Positions 1-10,006 of a stretch of 64,000 nt of DNA are shown one piece after another. Source of the stretch: Nocardioides sp. zg-1228 (lineage in GTDB: Bacteria > Actinomycetota > Actinomycetes > Propionibacteriales > Nocardioidaceae). Location of the stretch: positions 3,534,001 to 3,598,000 of the forward strand of contig NZ_CP070961.1 of assembly GCF_017086465.1 (NCBI RefSeq). The letters run 5' to 3'. Under the pieces are notes generated by a model. The model was not told the origin of the DNA. It made no database searches and saw only the letters and a list, made by a program, of their open reading frames with translations. Every line of letters begins with the position of its first letter. The stretch's first letter is position 1. The position numbers and the translations under genes were made by a program.

Positions 1-1
1 C

Positions 2-163
2 GCCGGCATCGGCCTGGGCGTGCTGGTGGTGCTTCCCATCGTGTGGGGCTTCCTGCGCAAGCAGCAAGGGCTGCCGATGTTCGGCTCGCCGACCATCGCC
101 CAGCTCGACGACCCCGACTACCGTCCCGGGCTCGTGGGGATGAAGAAGGTCGACCGGGAGTAG
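2..163 (+). CDS. C-terminal fragment of an unidentified membrane protein
   Basis: Only the last 53 codons are present. The frame is open from base 2 to a TAG at 161-163. The first 17 or so residues are a hydrophobic helix closed by the basic motif FLRKQQ, which suggests a membrane segment with its positive end in the cytosol. A soluble tail of about 35 residues follows. No family is recognised. It reads towards the tyrosine kinase gene 97 bp downstream and may belong to the same surface-polysaccharide neighbourhood, but that is only an inference from position. Confidence 0.6.
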   Translation, partial: AGIGLGVLVVLPIVWGFLRKQQGLPMFGSPTIAQLDDPDYRPGLVGMKKVDRE

Positions 164-260
164 AGCAGGCGACGTCCCCGCTGCACGCCACGATGACGGG
201 CGAGGACCACACCACCCCTATTCTTTGCGAAGTTTCGTTGACAACAGGGGGAAGTGAAGC

Positions 261-1649
261 GTGGAGCTGCAGGACTACTGGCGCACCGTCCGACGGCGGT
301 GGCGGCTGGTTCTCGGGAGTGTTCTGATCGTCCTGGCGGTCGCCGCGGTGTGGACCTGGTCGGTGACCCCGACCTATGCCTCCACCACCCGGATCTTCGT
401 CTCGACAAGCCAGACCGACGAGAACAGCGCCTACACCGGCAACCTCTTCGCCACCCAGCGCGTGGCGTCCTACGCCGACCTGGTGACCAGCAACCAGCTC
501 GCCGAGCGCGTGGCCGCCGAGCTCGGCGACACCGACGCGATGGACCTGCGCGAGCAGGTCACCGCCTCGGCCGTCCCGGAGACGGTGCTGCTCGAGATCG
601 AGGCCGTCGACGCCGACCCCGAGCGCGCCCGCGACATCGCGCAGGTCTACGCCGAGCAGCTGCAGATCCTCGTGGAGGAGCTCGAGACGCCCCGCGGCGA
701 GACCGCGGCCGTCGTCAAGGCGACCCTCATCGACGACGCCCAGGTCGCCCGCTCCCCCGTCGCGCCGCAGCCGCTGCGCAACCTGGCGCTCGCCGGCATC
801 CTCGGGCTCCTCCTGGGTGTCGGCCTGGCCGTGGCGCGCGAGCTCCTCGACACCAGCGTGAAGGGCGCCGACGACGTCGCCGAGATCACCTCGGCCCCCG
901 TCCTCGGCAACATCTTCCAGGACAACGACGCCAAGCGCTCGCCCCACGAGGTGCTGTCGACCGCGACGCCGTGGGCCGAGGCCTTCCGCGTGCTGCGCAC
1001 CAACATGCAGTACGTCGACGTCGACAAGGAGCAGAAGGTCTTCGTGATCACCAGCTCGCTGCCGGGCGAGGGCAAGAGCACCACCGCGGTCAACCTCGCG
1101 GTCACGCTCACCCAGGCCGGCCAGCGGGTGGCGCTCGTCGAGTGCGACCTCCGCCGCCCGCTCATCGCCGACCGGCTCGAGCTCGACGACGCCATCGGCA
1201 CCACCAGCGTCCTGATCGGCAAGGTCAGTGCCGAGGACGTCATGCAGCAGTACGCCGACACGTCGCTCGACGTCATGGTGTGCGGCCAGATCCCGCCCAA
1301 CCCGTCGGAGCTGCTGCAGTCCCAGGCGATGGAGATGCTGCTGCTCGAGCTGCGCACACGCTACGACGTCGTGATCCTCGACGCCCCGCCGCTGCTGCCT
1401 GTGACCGACGCCGCGCTGCTCGCCACCCGCGCCGACGGTGCGGTCGTCGTGGTCAGCCACGGGCGGACGACCCGCGACCAGCTGTCGACCGCCATCGAGC
1501 GCCTCGACTCGGTCGGCGCCACCACGCTCGGCGTGGTCGTCAACCAGACGCCGGCCAAGGCCGCCTCCAGCGGCTACGGCTACGGCTACGGCTACGCCCC
1601 GCTCGACGACGCCGTCGCGGCCGGGGGCGGCAAGCGCCGCCGGCGCTGA
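261..1649 (+). CDS. Polysaccharide co-polymerase / bacterial tyrosine kinase (Wzc-CpsD type)
   Basis: This 462-residue protein joins a Wzz-like chain-length domain to a cytoplasmic BY-kinase. One membrane helix lies near residues 16-34 and a second near 174-192, with an extracytoplasmic region between them. The kinase has Walker A (SSLPGEGKSTT, about 263-273), Walker A' (LVECDLRRP, about 291) and Walker B (VVILDAPP, about 370). A C-terminal tyrosine cluster (GYGYGYGYAP, about 437-446) is the expected autophosphorylation site. In this family cycles of phosphorylation control export and length of capsular or exopolysaccharide. The GTG start is supported by a GGGGGAAG stretch just upstream. It is separated from the glycosyltransferase operon at 7-14 kb, but probably serves that polymer. 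Confidence 0.9.
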   Translation: MELQDYWRTVRRRWRLVLGSVLIVLAVAAVWTWSVTPTYASTTRIFVSTSQTDENSAYTGNLFATQRVASYADLVTSNQLAERVAAELGDTDAMDLREQVTASAVPETVLLEIEAVDADPERARDIAQVYAEQLQILVEELETPRGETAAVVKATLIDDAQVARSPVAPQPLRNLALAGILGLLLGVGLAVARELLDTSVKGADDVAEITSAPVLGNIFQDNDAKRSPHEVLSTATPWAEAFRVLRTNMQYVDVDKEQKVFVITSSLPGEGKSTTAVNLAVTLTQAGQRVALVECDLRRPLIADRLELDDAIGTTSVLIGKVSAEDVMQQYADTSLDVMVCGQIPPNPSELLQSQAMEMLLLELRTRYDVVILDAPPLLPVTDAALLATRADGAVVVVSHGRTTRDQLSTAIERLDSVGATTLGVVVNQTPAKAASSGYGYGYGYAPLDDAVAAGGGKRRRR

Positions 1650-1671
1650 CCGCCGGCAGGACCCGGACGGC

Positions 1672-2508
1672 TCAGGCGAGCCCGAGCAGCTCGCGGCACT
1701 GGGCGGACGTCATCGGCGTACGCTGCGCGATCCGGCCGAGGTCGACCGCGCGCTCGACGAGCTGGGCGTTGGACTCCACCGGCACGCCGCGGCTGATGGT
1801 GAGCACGTCCTCCATGCCCACGCGGAGGTGCCCGCCCATCGACAGCGAGGCCATCGCGACCGCGAGGGTCGAGCGGCCGATGCCGGTGGCCGACCACGAC
1901 GTGACCTCCGGCGGCAGCGCGGCCACGCCCGCGACCAGCGCCGGGGCCGTGCCGGGCATGCCGCCGGGCACGCCCATGACGAAGTCGACGTGCACCCTGC
2001 CACCGGCCGGGACGCCGTACTGCCGGATCAGCCGGTCGAGGGCGTGCACCTGGCCGAGGTCGAACAGCTCGAACTCCGGGGCGACCCCGCGCGCGAGGGC
2101 GAGCTGGTAGAGGTCCTGGACGAAGGGCCAGGGGTTGAGGAAGACGTCGTCGCCGAAGTTGGTGGTGCCCATCGTCAGCGAGCACGAGTCGGGCTCGGCG
2201 TCGAGCACCGTCAACCGCTCGTCGAGCGGGTCGTGCACCGAGCCGCCGGTGGACAGCTGGACGACGAGCGAGGACGACTCGCGCACCGCAGCGACCCACT
2301 CGCGCAGCAGCGCCTGGTCGAGCGTCGGCTGGTGGGCGGAGTCGCGCACGTGGAGGTGGATCATCGCCGCGCCGGCGGCCTCGCACTCGGCCGCGGTGCG
2401 CGCGATCTCCTCCGGGGTGGTGGGGAGCTGCGGGCAGTCGGCCTTGGCGGTCTCGGCCCCGGTGGGGGCGACCGTGATCAGCAGGTGGTCGGCGGGTGAG
2501 GCAGGCAT
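1672..2508 (-). CDS. Beta-keto acid cleavage enzyme family protein (BKACE, DUF849)
   Basis: The protein has 278 residues, normal for the BKACE family, whose founding member Kce condenses 3-keto-5-aminohexanoate with acetyl-CoA. The metal-binding HxH motif is visible as MIHLHVRD near residues 49-56. The family's glycine-rich loops appear as [10 protein letters not shown] and [11 protein letters not shown]. These enzymes are zinc-dependent TIM barrels that act on varied beta-keto acids, so the substrate cannot be read from sequence. No lysine-fermentation or other pathway genes lie nearby. It is divergent from dtd, with 17 bp between the start codons, so both may use overlapping promoters. Confidence 0.85.
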   Translation of the reverse strand: MPASPADHLLITVAPTGAETAKADCPQLPTTPEEIARTAAECEAAGAAMIHLHVRDSAHQPTLDQALLREWVAAVRESSSLVVQLSTGGSVHDPLDERLTVLDAEPDSCSLTMGTTNFGDDVFLNPWPFVQDLYQLALARGVAPEFELFDLGQVHALDRLIRQYGVPAGGRVHVDFVMGVPGGMPGTAPALVAGVAALPPEVTSWSATGIGRSTLAVAMASLSMGGHLRVGMEDVLTISRGVPVESNAQLVERAVDLGRIAQRTPMTSAQCRELLGLA

Positions 2509-2525
2509 GGCGGCATCCTTGCACC

Positions 2526-2954
<429 letters not shown>

Positions 2955-2972
2955 GCCGCCGACCCGTGGGCG

Positions 2973-4154
2973 CTACCGCTTCGGGCCGGTCTCCCAGACC
3001 CGCACCCAGTCGACCTCCATCGTCTCGGGCAGCTCGCCGTCGAAGCGGGGCAGCTCGTAGTCGGAGGACAGCAGGCTGAGGATGAGGAACTCCGGGCGCC
3101 CGGCCGTCGGCCCCTCGAGCCGCTGGGTGACCCGGTCGTCGATGCGGAACACGTACTCGTCGGGCGTCCACTCCAGCGAGAACACGTGGAACTGCTCGGC
3201 CCAGTCGTCGCCGAGCTCCTTCCCGTCCGGGAGCCAGCCACCGACGGTCTGCTTCTTCCCGGCCTTGTCGAGGTAGTAGGTGAAGCTGGTCAGGCCGCCC
3301 TCGGGGTGGCCGCCGCCGAAGTACTCGATGACGTCGATCTCGGCGCCGCCCTTCTTGGGGCCCCCGCTGCGCTGCCCGCCGACGGCCTGCATCCAGAACG
3401 CCGCGTGCTGACCGCGAGCCGCCTGGGTCTTGATGCGCGCGGCCGCGAAGCCGTAGGTGAAGCCCACGGTCCCCTCGGTGCCGACGTGGCCGTTGAGGCG
3501 GTAGGGGAACTTCTTGCGGCGCCCGGGCAACGTGCACTCGTCGCCCTTGCGGTCCGGGTCCTCGAGCACGCTGAGCCGCAGCACACCGTCGGTCACCTCG
3601 GCGGCGTCCGAGCTGGCGCGCGAGCACGTGCGTACGCCGATGTAGCCCTGGTCGCGGGTCACCCACGTCGCGCCCTCGACGTCGACGGAGTCGTCGTCGA
3701 AGTCGTCGGTGAACGTCGCCGCGGGGGCGTCGTCGGTCGAGACCTCGGCGCCGATCGCGTCCTCGCCCTCCCCGACCACCACGTGCAGGTCACCGGACGC
3801 GCGGCTGGTCAGGGAGACCCACCCCGTGGCGTCGGTCTCCCCCTCGTCGACCTCGGTCCAGCCGTCGGCGGTGCGGGCGACGAGGGTCACGGGCGTCCCC
3901 TCGTCGACGTCGGCGACGGTGGCGTCGACCAGCCACGCCGCGTCGTCGGCGGCCTCGACGTCCTCGCCGTTGGCCGCGAGCTGCGGCAGCACGTCCGCCG
4001 TCACGTCGTCGCTCCGCTCGTAGGACGGCGGCGCGGCCTCGCCGTCACCGCTCGAGGAGCAGCCGGCGGTGACGAGCGCCACGCCCAGGGAGCAGGCGAC
4101 CAGGGCGCGCCCCCGCGTGCGGGAGCGGGGAACGAGTCGAGGAGTGCGGCTCAT
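2973..4154 (-). CDS. GH16-family secreted lipoprotein (glucanase-like)
   Basis: This 393-residue protein begins with a basic, hydrophobic signal peptide ending in a lipobox (VTAGC, Cys32), so it should be anchored on the outer membrane face. Residues 35-150 are acidic and resemble a small beta-sandwich. The rest is a glycoside hydrolase family 16 domain with the catalytic motif EIDVIE at about 271-276, carrying nucleophile and acid/base glutamates. GH16 enzymes cleave beta-1,3 or beta-1,4 glucans and galactans; the substrate here is unknown. Its position between the tyrosine kinase and the exopolysaccharide operon makes trimming or release of the cell's own polymer plausible. Confidence 0.88.
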   Translation of the reverse strand: MSRTPRLVPRSRTRGRALVACSLGVALVTAGCSSSGDGEAAPPSYERSDDVTADVLPQLAANGEDVEAADDAAWLVDATVADVDEGTPVTLVARTADGWTEVDEGETDATGWVSLTSRASGDLHVVVGEGEDAIGAEVSTDDAPAATFTDDFDDDSVDVEGATWVTRDQGYIGVRTCSRASSDAAEVTDGVLRLSVLEDPDRKGDECTLPGRRKKFPYRLNGHVGTEGTVGFTYGFAAARIKTQAARGQHAAFWMQAVGGQRSGGPKKGGAEIDVIEYFGGGHPEGGLTSFTYYLDKAGKKQTVGGWLPDGKELGDDWAEQFHVFSLEWTPDEYVFRIDDRVTQRLEGPTAGRPEFLILSLLSSDYELPRFDGELPETMEVDWVRVWETGPKR

Positions 4155-4255
4155 CCTCCGAGTCTGTCCGACCGTGCCCGGCAGTGCGAATCGTCCCCCA
4201 CGCCGCCCGTCGCTACGATGATGGCTGCTGTCCCTAGAGAGGTCCCTGCAACGCC

Positions 4256-5170
4256 ATGACCAACACCCACGTCGACTACCAGCTGAGTCAGCTGGACCAG
4301 CTCGAGGCAGAGTCGATCCACATCTTCCGTGAGGTCGCCGCCGAGTTCGAGAAGCCGGTCCTGATGTTCTCCGGCGGCAAGGACTCGATCGTCATGCTCC
4401 GCCTGGCGGAGAAGGCGTTCTTCCCGGCGAAGCTGCCGTTCCCGTTGCTGCAGGTCGACACCGGCCTCGACTTCGAGGAGGTGCTGACCACCCGCGACTC
4501 GTGGGTCGAGCGGCTGGGTGCGCGGATGATCGTGGCCACCATCGACGAGGCCATCGCCGCGGGTCACGTGGTCGACGACGGCAAGACCAGCCGCAACCGC
4601 ATGCAGATCGGCACGCTGCTCGGCGCGATCGAGGAGCACGGCTTCACCGCCGCGTTCGGTGGCGGGCGTCGGGACGAGGAGAAGGCCCGCGCCAAGGAGC
4701 GCGTCTACTCCCACCGCGACGACTTCGGCCAGTGGGACCCCAAGATGCAGCGTCCCGAGCTGTGGAGCCTCTACAACGGGCGCATCCACGCCGGTGAGCA
4801 CATGCGGATCTTCCCCCTGTCCAACTGGACCGAGCTCGACATCTGGCACTACATCCACCGTGAGCAGATCGCGATCCCCTCCATCTACTTCGCCCACGAG
4901 CGCGAGGTCGTCGAGCGCGACGGCATGCTGCTCTCCATCGGCCCCGAGATCCAGCCCAAGCGCGGCGAGACGGTCGAGAAGAAGATGGTGCGCTTCCGCA
5001 CCGTGGGTGACCGCACCCAGACCGGCTGCGTGGAGTCGGTGGCCACCGACACCGCCGCCATCATCGACGAGATCGCCATCGCCCGGGTGACGGAGCGAGG
5101 CGCCACGCGAGGCGACGACCGCTTCTCCGAGGCAGCCATGGAAGACCGCAAGAAGGAAGGCTACTTCTGA
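4256..5170 (+). CDS. cysD: Sulfate adenylyltransferase small subunit
   Basis: CysD forms adenosine 5'-phosphosulfate from sulfate and ATP, driven by the GTPase CysN. The 304-residue product is family length. It has the PP-loop SGGKDS at about 39-44, the LLQVDTGLDFEE region, a GGGRRDEEKARAKER segment and FPLSNWTELDIW. An AGAGAGG stretch lies about 14 bp upstream of the ATG. The stop codon TGA overlaps the ATG of cysN by one base (TGATG), so the two are translationally coupled. No cysC, cysH or sulfate permease is in the window. Confidence 0.97.
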   Translation: MTNTHVDYQLSQLDQLEAESIHIFREVAAEFEKPVLMFSGGKDSIVMLRLAEKAFFPAKLPFPLLQVDTGLDFEEVLTTRDSWVERLGARMIVATIDEAIAAGHVVDDGKTSRNRMQIGTLLGAIEEHGFTAAFGGGRRDEEKARAKERVYSHRDDFGQWDPKMQRPELWSLYNGRIHAGEHMRIFPLSNWTELDIWHYIHREQIAIPSIYFAHEREVVERDGMLLSIGPEIQPKRGETVEKKMVRFRTVGDRTQTGCVESVATDTAAIIDEIAIARVTERGATRGDDRFSEAAMEDRKKEGYF

Positions 5171-6471
5171 TGGCCAGCACCCCCCAGACCTCCGACGCGC
5201 ACACCGCCGCCCAGGGCGAGATGGACCTGCTCCGCTTCGCGACCGCCGGCTCGGTCGACGACGGCAAGTCCACCCTCATCGGGCGCCTGCTCCTCGACTC
5301 CAAGTCGATCTTCGAGGACCAGCTCGAGGCGGTGGAGTCGACCAGCCAGTCCAAGGGCTACGACTACACCGACCTGGCGCTGCTGACCGACGGGCTGCGC
5401 TCCGAGCGCGAGCAGGGCATCACCATCGACGTGGCCTACCGCTACTTCGCCACGCCCGCGCGCAAGTTCATCATCGCCGACACCCCCGGCCACATCCAGT
5501 ACACCCGCAACATGGTCACCGGCGCCTCGACCGCCGACCTGGGCCTGGTGCTCGTCGATGCCCGCCAGGGCCTGACCGAGCAGTCCCGCCGCCACGCGGT
5601 GCTGCTCTCGCTGCTGCGCGTGCCGCACCTGGTGCTGGCGATCAACAAGATGGACCTCGTCGACTGGTCGCAGGAGGTCTACGAGAACATCCACAAGGAG
5701 TTCACGAACTTCGCGACGAAGCTCAACATCCCCGACCTCGAGGTCATCCCGATCTCGGCGCTGCAGGGTGACAACGTCGTCAATCGCTCCGAGAACACCC
5801 CGTGGTACTCCGGGCCGACGCTGATGCACCACCTCGAGCACGTCCACGTCGCCTCCGACCGCGACCTGGTCGACACCCGCTTCCCGGTGCAGTACGTCAT
5901 CCGCCCCAAGTCCGACGCCTACCACGACTTCCGCGGCTACGCCGGCCAGGTCGCCGGTGGCGTGCTCAAGAAGGGCGACGAGATCGTCGTGCTGCCCAGC
6001 GGCATGACCTCGACCATCTCCAAGGTCGAGCTCTTCGACACCGAGATCGCCGAGGCGTTCCCGCCCATGTCGGTGACCATCCACCTCGACGACGACGTCG
6101 ACGTCTCGCGCGGCGACATGATCGCCCGGCCCAAGAACGCGCCCAAGCCCAGCCAGGACATCGACGCGATGATCTGCTGGATGACCAACGAGCCCCTGCG
6201 CCCGCGCCAGAAGCTCGCCATCAAGCACACCACCCGCACGGGCCGTGCGATGGTCAAGGACATCCAGTACCGCTTGGACGTCAACTCCCTGCACCGCGAC
6301 CAGGAGGCCGGCGAGCTCGGGCTCAACGAGATCGGCCGCGTCCAGCTGCGCACCACCGTGCCGCTGCTGTGCGACCCCTACTCGAAGAACCGCACCACGG
6401 GCTCGTTCATCCTCATCGACGAGGCCACCGGGGTCACCGTCGGCGCGGGCATGATCAACAGCGCCAGCTGA
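5170..6471 (+). CDS. cysN: Sulfate adenylyltransferase large subunit (GTPase)
   Basis: This is the 433-residue EF-Tu-like GTPase partner of CysD. All G motifs are visible: GSVDDGKST (G1), DTPGHIQYTRNM (G3), INKMDLVD (G4) and ISALQGDNV (G5). Two beta-barrel domains follow. The protein stops after them, so it is a CysN without the fused APS kinase (CysC) domain found in CysNC proteins of mycobacteria. Overlap with cysD by one base indicates an operon. No strong hairpin was seen after the stop. Confidence 0.97.
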   Translation: MASTPQTSDAHTAAQGEMDLLRFATAGSVDDGKSTLIGRLLLDSKSIFEDQLEAVESTSQSKGYDYTDLALLTDGLRSEREQGITIDVAYRYFATPARKFIIADTPGHIQYTRNMVTGASTADLGLVLVDARQGLTEQSRRHAVLLSLLRVPHLVLAINKMDLVDWSQEVYENIHKEFTNFATKLNIPDLEVIPISALQGDNVVNRSENTPWYSGPTLMHHLEHVHVASDRDLVDTRFPVQYVIRPKSDAYHDFRGYAGQVAGGVLKKGDEIVVLPSGMTSTISKVELFDTEIAEAFPPMSVTIHLDDDVDVSRGDMIARPKNAPKPSQDIDAMICWMTNEPLRPRQKLAIKHTTRTGRAMVKDIQYRLDVNSLHRDQEAGELGLNEIGRVQLRTTVPLLCDPYSKNRTTGSFILIDEATGVTVGAGMINSAS

Positions 6472-6569
6472 GGACGGGGTCCAAGTCAGGGCCGTGATCC
6501 GCTCCGCGCTCTACGGGGCGACCCTCCAGCTCTGTCGGGGTACACATTCGCGTTCGTGAGGGTGTTCAC

Positions 6570-7005
6570 ACCCCGCGGATCGACCAAGGGACCGGCTTCA
6601 CTTCCTCCCTCTCGTCGTGTCCGGCGATCCCTGACTGCGACCACATCGGTATCCCGGTGCAGAAGAACAACGGCATTGTGACCCGCGGCAACCAGGTCCA
6701 CAACTACGGCGACAACGGCATCGACATCAACGACGCGTCCGACCCGTCCGGCCTTGGCGTAGGCGGCGTACGCCATCAACTTCAACGGCGAGACCGTGGT
6801 CTACATGGGCGCGAACATCCCGGCCGAGGGCGAGTACGTGAGGATCACCGGCGCTCACTACTGCGTGCGCGCCAACGCGTGCGGCGAGGTCAATGTGGGC
6901 AACCCGAGCGCCAAGGCGGCGGGCAACTTCCTGGCGGCGGGCAACGGCCTCTCCCAGTCTCGTTGTCGCAGCAAGCGAGTACACCGAGATGTCACCGCGA
7001 CCTAG
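6570..7005 (+). pseudogene. Decayed gene remnant, possibly a beta-helix surface protein
   Basis: Two protein-like stretches lie in different frames without a credible start. In one frame, about 6570-6755 reads RIDQGTGF, then DHIGIPVQKNNGIVTRGN and QVHNYGDNGIDIND, a rhythm typical of right-handed parallel beta-helix repeats. After a frame change near 6755-6790, a second frame reads AYAINFNGETVVYMGANIP and continues through EYVRITGAHYCVRANACGEV. It then loses protein-like character before a TAG at 7003-7005. The break implies a frameshift in a once-intact gene for a secreted or surface protein. It borders the exopolysaccharide operon and may mark an edge of acquired DNA. Confidence 0.5.
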
Positions 7006-8285
7006 CGGCTCCGCAACGACGCCTGCTGCCTGGGTCGGGGCTGGTCGGACCCGGTCCCGACCGGGGGCCGGTCCTTGCTCTTGCGGTCCTTGGGCTCGAC
7101 GGGCACGTGGTAGGCCGCGAGGCAAGCCACCGACAGGAACGCCCAATAGAAGAACTCGTTGTGGCTGCTGTAGAACGTCGTCACCAGCAGTAGGCCGAGG
7201 CACATCAGCAGGATGTTCCACTCGCGCTGACGCCAGAGCCGGCGCAGCACGCCGAGCCACAGCACCATGAACGCCAGCGCCACCCACAGTGGGAACTCGA
7301 CGAGCACGGATGCGTTGGCCGAGTGGATAGGCGCGAAGTCACCACGCAGCGCTTGGATCGCGCCGGGGTCGCGCGAACCGAGGAAGAAGAGCGAGATCCC
7401 CTGGTCGCGCAGCCCGGACGCGAACCCACCCGGCCCCACCCCGAAGAACAGGATCCCGACGTCGGCCAACTTCAACTCGAACGCCAGCCGGATGAGCTCG
7501 ATGTGAGCGGCCAGGGAGTCGTCCTGGAAGCTCTGGAGCCGCGCACCGAGGGTCTTCGAGATGGCGCTGCGGGCCACGTACACCAGCACGACCGGGAGCG
7601 ACCACAGCACGAGGTGGTGCAGGTAGATCCGGCCGGGGTCCATCGCGAGTCTTCGGGTGCGGCGATACTCGAGGAGCGCGGCGAGCAGGAACAGCGGCGC
7701 ACCGAGGGCCACCAGCCGGGATGCAGTGAGCAGCGATGCCGCGTAGACGGCGCCGGCCAGCGCGAATCGCGACACGCCGTTGTTGGCCCACATGACGAGA
7801 AATGCGAGCCCGTAGGCCGTGACGGCAGCGTGCGATTTGTCCTGGTAGTAAAAGTCGTAGTAGGGGATCGGCTCGGTCACGTACTGGAAGGTCGCCGTCC
7901 CCGCCAGGAAGATCGCCGCCAGGTTGATCGGGGTCCGCAGCGCACTTCGGGCGTCGACGTGTGGGGCGAGCCTTATCGCCAGCGCGACGTGCAACGCCGC
8001 GAGGCAGAAGAACGCGATCTGCAACCAGTTCGGCGATCCAGTCCCTCGCGCGGTTAGCAGCAGCGGCGACACGCAGATTCCGAGGACGACCACAACCAGC
8101 GTGAGCACGTCCTTCTGGCTCAGCCGGCGCATCGCCGGGAGCAGCAGGAATAGGGAGATCGCCTGACCGACGTTGCCGACCGAGAAGCCCGTGACGATCG
8201 GGAACCCAGCTCCGAGAAAGAGCACGCTCGCCTGCAGGCCTCGGACCTCGCGGCGGGAGGCGGGTCTCGGGGCATCGGTCTGCAT
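7002..8285 (-). CDS. Wzy-like O-antigen / exopolysaccharide polymerase
   Basis: The 427-residue product has about ten hydrophobic segments and a large loop around residues 280-340. It matches no strong motif, which is normal for Wzy polymerases. This family joins lipid-linked repeat units on the outer membrane face. The ATG at 8285 (MQTDAPRPAS) is preferred over an upstream start at 8399 because the added residues are not membrane-like. It is the last gene of the minus-strand polysaccharide operon but is separated from wzx by 470 bp, so it may have its own promoter. The call rests on topology and neighbours. Confidence 0.75.
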   Translation of the reverse strand: MQTDAPRPASRREVRGLQASVLFLGAGFPIVTGFSVGNVGQAISLFLLLPAMRRLSQKDVLTLVVVVLGICVSPLLLTARGTGSPNWLQIAFFCLAALHVALAIRLAPHVDARSALRTPINLAAIFLAGTATFQYVTEPIPYYDFYYQDKSHAAVTAYGLAFLVMWANNGVSRFALAGAVYAASLLTASRLVALGAPLFLLAALLEYRRTRRLAMDPGRIYLHHLVLWSLPVVLVYVARSAISKTLGARLQSFQDDSLAAHIELIRLAFELKLADVGILFFGVGPGGFASGLRDQGISLFFLGSRDPGAIQALRGDFAPIHSANASVLVEFPLWVALAFMVLWLGVLRRLWRQREWNILLMCLGLLLVTTFYSSHNEFFYWAFLSVACLAAYHVPVEPKDRKSKDRPPVGTGSDQPRPRQQASLRSR

Positions 8286-8755
8286 GACCCGGCGATGATA
8301 CGACGCCCATTGCCTGCCCGACTGATCCTTGGCACATACGCCCGGCTCCGCCACGGCCCCGCTCAAGCCCACAAGGGTTCGAGCGGGGCCGTTCTGCACT
8401 GTCGGACGTCACACATTGGCCGGATGGACGGGGGCCACGGCGCCCACCGTGCGAAAGGTGGATGGGCAACGAGCACTGCGCGCGTGAGCAGCTGCCGTGG
8501 GGGCGTACTCAAGGGAGCAACGGCGCACTGGCTTGGGGGCGGCCCCTGCGAACTGGCAGACATCCTCGCCACCACGCTCCGCTGTTCATGTGGCGCATCC
8601 TGTGGCAGACCCCGACACCCATGACCCTCGCGACCCTTCCTGATAGCTCGGACGGCGGCGCCGCCATTGCAGCAGAGATCACAGGACGCGCGGATCACAG
8701 CACGAGCAACCGGCCCGGGAACACGCGTAGGTGCTCCACCTGCTGCGACTGACGG
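8286..8755. other. 470-bp gap between wzx and wzy with a strong hairpin
   Basis: No convincing gene is present; the short open frames here have poor codon quality and no recognisable product. The main structure is an 18-bp inverted repeat with two mismatches at 8353-8370 and 8375-8392, enclosing an ACAA loop. It lies 68 bp upstream of the wzy start. It could be a terminator for the wzx transcript or a leader hairpin for wzy. There is no T-run on either side. Confidence 0.5.
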
Positions 8756-10006
8756 CTAGGCGCGGAAGGCATTGACATCGGCGCGTCGCTCTGGCGCGGC
8801 GCGCCACTCACGGCGCAGCACGGATGCCGCAACCGGCACCTCGAGGAGCACGATGATGGCCATGGCGCCGCACATGGCCATCACCGCCCCTGTCGAGCCG
8901 ATCGCACCAGCAGCAACCGGGACACCCACAAGCCCGAACACCCCGCCGACGAGGGTGCTCAGCAGGAGCGGTCTTGTCTGGTGCTTGTTGGCCAGCACAT
9001 GCCGACCCGTGACGGTTTCGAGGGACCACAGTAGGTAGTAGCAGCCAAACCAGACACAGTCTTCCTGTGCCATTCTGAACTCCCCGAACAGCAGCCCCGT
9101 GAGTTCGGGTCCGGCAACGACGATTACCGACAGCCCCAGCATTCCGATGCCGGCGTGCGCCGCGGCCGCGACCGCGCAACGTCTGACGAAGGCGGGCCCC
9201 TCGGCTCGCGCCACCCACCCCATGAGGCTGTTACCGGTCACCGAGATGGCGACGGCGCCTGCGCGCGTCAGCCGCTCCCCCGAATTGAAGGTGGCGACTG
9301 TCGCGGCCGACGTCACCTGTCCGACCAACGCTGAAGCGCCGACCGTATAGCTGCCTGCGATGACTTCCGTCGCTGCGGCCTGAACCATGGCGCCGTGCCG
9401 AACGATTGGTCTCACGATCGTTGTGGCGGCCCGTCGCTCGCGCCAACTGAAGGCGATCACCGGCAAGATGATCGAGACAGCGAAGACAATCGGGAAGTAG
9501 AGGACATCCCCTGTCCATGCCGCGAGACTGGCTCCGGCCACGCTGCCGAAAGCGCGGGGCAAGGCATCGAACACAACGAGTTGCCTGGGCTGTCCGGTAC
9601 CGACGGCAAACCAGGTCAGCGAGAAGCCGACCAGAGATGTAGCGAGGGCGACGGAGATCCCTAGGAGCCTCGAGCCTTCGGGCATAGACGCAAGACACAG
9701 AATCACGAGCGGTGGGGTAACCACCAGCAAAGCACACAGCCGCGTCCGGATGCTCACGAGCCACAGGGCGGCCAGCTGGTCCTTATCGGAAAGCGCCGCA
9801 CGCGCGGGACCGACCACCGACCAGCCGTAAGAGACCGCCAGCCCGGCCACGGCGCCGAGCCCCTGAGCTATGGCGACAGTCGCCCACTCGTCTACCGAGG
9901 TCGACCGCGAAAGGATCGGCAACGCCAACAACGGAGACAGCATCGATACCGCTGGTGCGGCACCAAAACCCAAGAACCGCTGCGCAACAGTTCTCAAGAC
10001 CGCCAC
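8756..10006 (-). CDS. Wzx-like polysaccharide flippase
   Basis: This 416-residue protein has about twelve hydrophobic segments and the look of the MOP exporter superfamily. An N-terminal FGAAPAVSMLSPLLALPILSR segment and repeated paired helices support this. Wzx proteins move undecaprenyl-pyrophosphate-linked repeat units across the membrane. Its start overlaps the end of the upstream glycosyltransferase gene by 13 bp, which points to one transcript. Substrate cannot be inferred. The assignment uses topology and operon context rather than a catalytic motif. Confidence 0.8.
   Translation of the reverse strand: MAVLRTVAQRFLGFGAAPAVSMLSPLLALPILSRSTSVDEWATVAIAQGLGAVAGLAVSYGWSVVGPARAALSDKDQLAALWLVSIRTRLCALLVVTPPLVILCLASMPEGSRLLGISVALATSLVGFSLTWFAVGTGQPRQLVVFDALPRAFGSVAGASLAAWTGDVLYFPIVFAVSIILPVIAFSWRERRAATTIVRPIVRHGAMVQAAATEVIAGSYTVGASALVGQVTSAATVATFNSGERLTRAGAVAISVTGNSLMGWVARAEGPAFVRRCAVAAAAHAGIGMLGLSVIVVAGPELTGLLFGEFRMAQEDCVWFGCYYLLWSLETVTGRHVLANKHQTRPLLLSTLVGGVFGLVGVPVAAGAIGSTGAVMAMCGAMAIIVLLEVPVAASVLRREWRAAPERRADVNAFRA

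Noticed and set aside
254..2110. A 618-codon frame overlapping the tyrosine kinase
   Set aside because: The kinase frame has complete Walker motifs and a tyrosine tail; this one is arginine-rich shadow sequence.
8462..8752. Short plus and minus frames in the gap between wzx and wzy
   Set aside because: They have no ribosome-binding site, no protein-like composition and no recognisable family.
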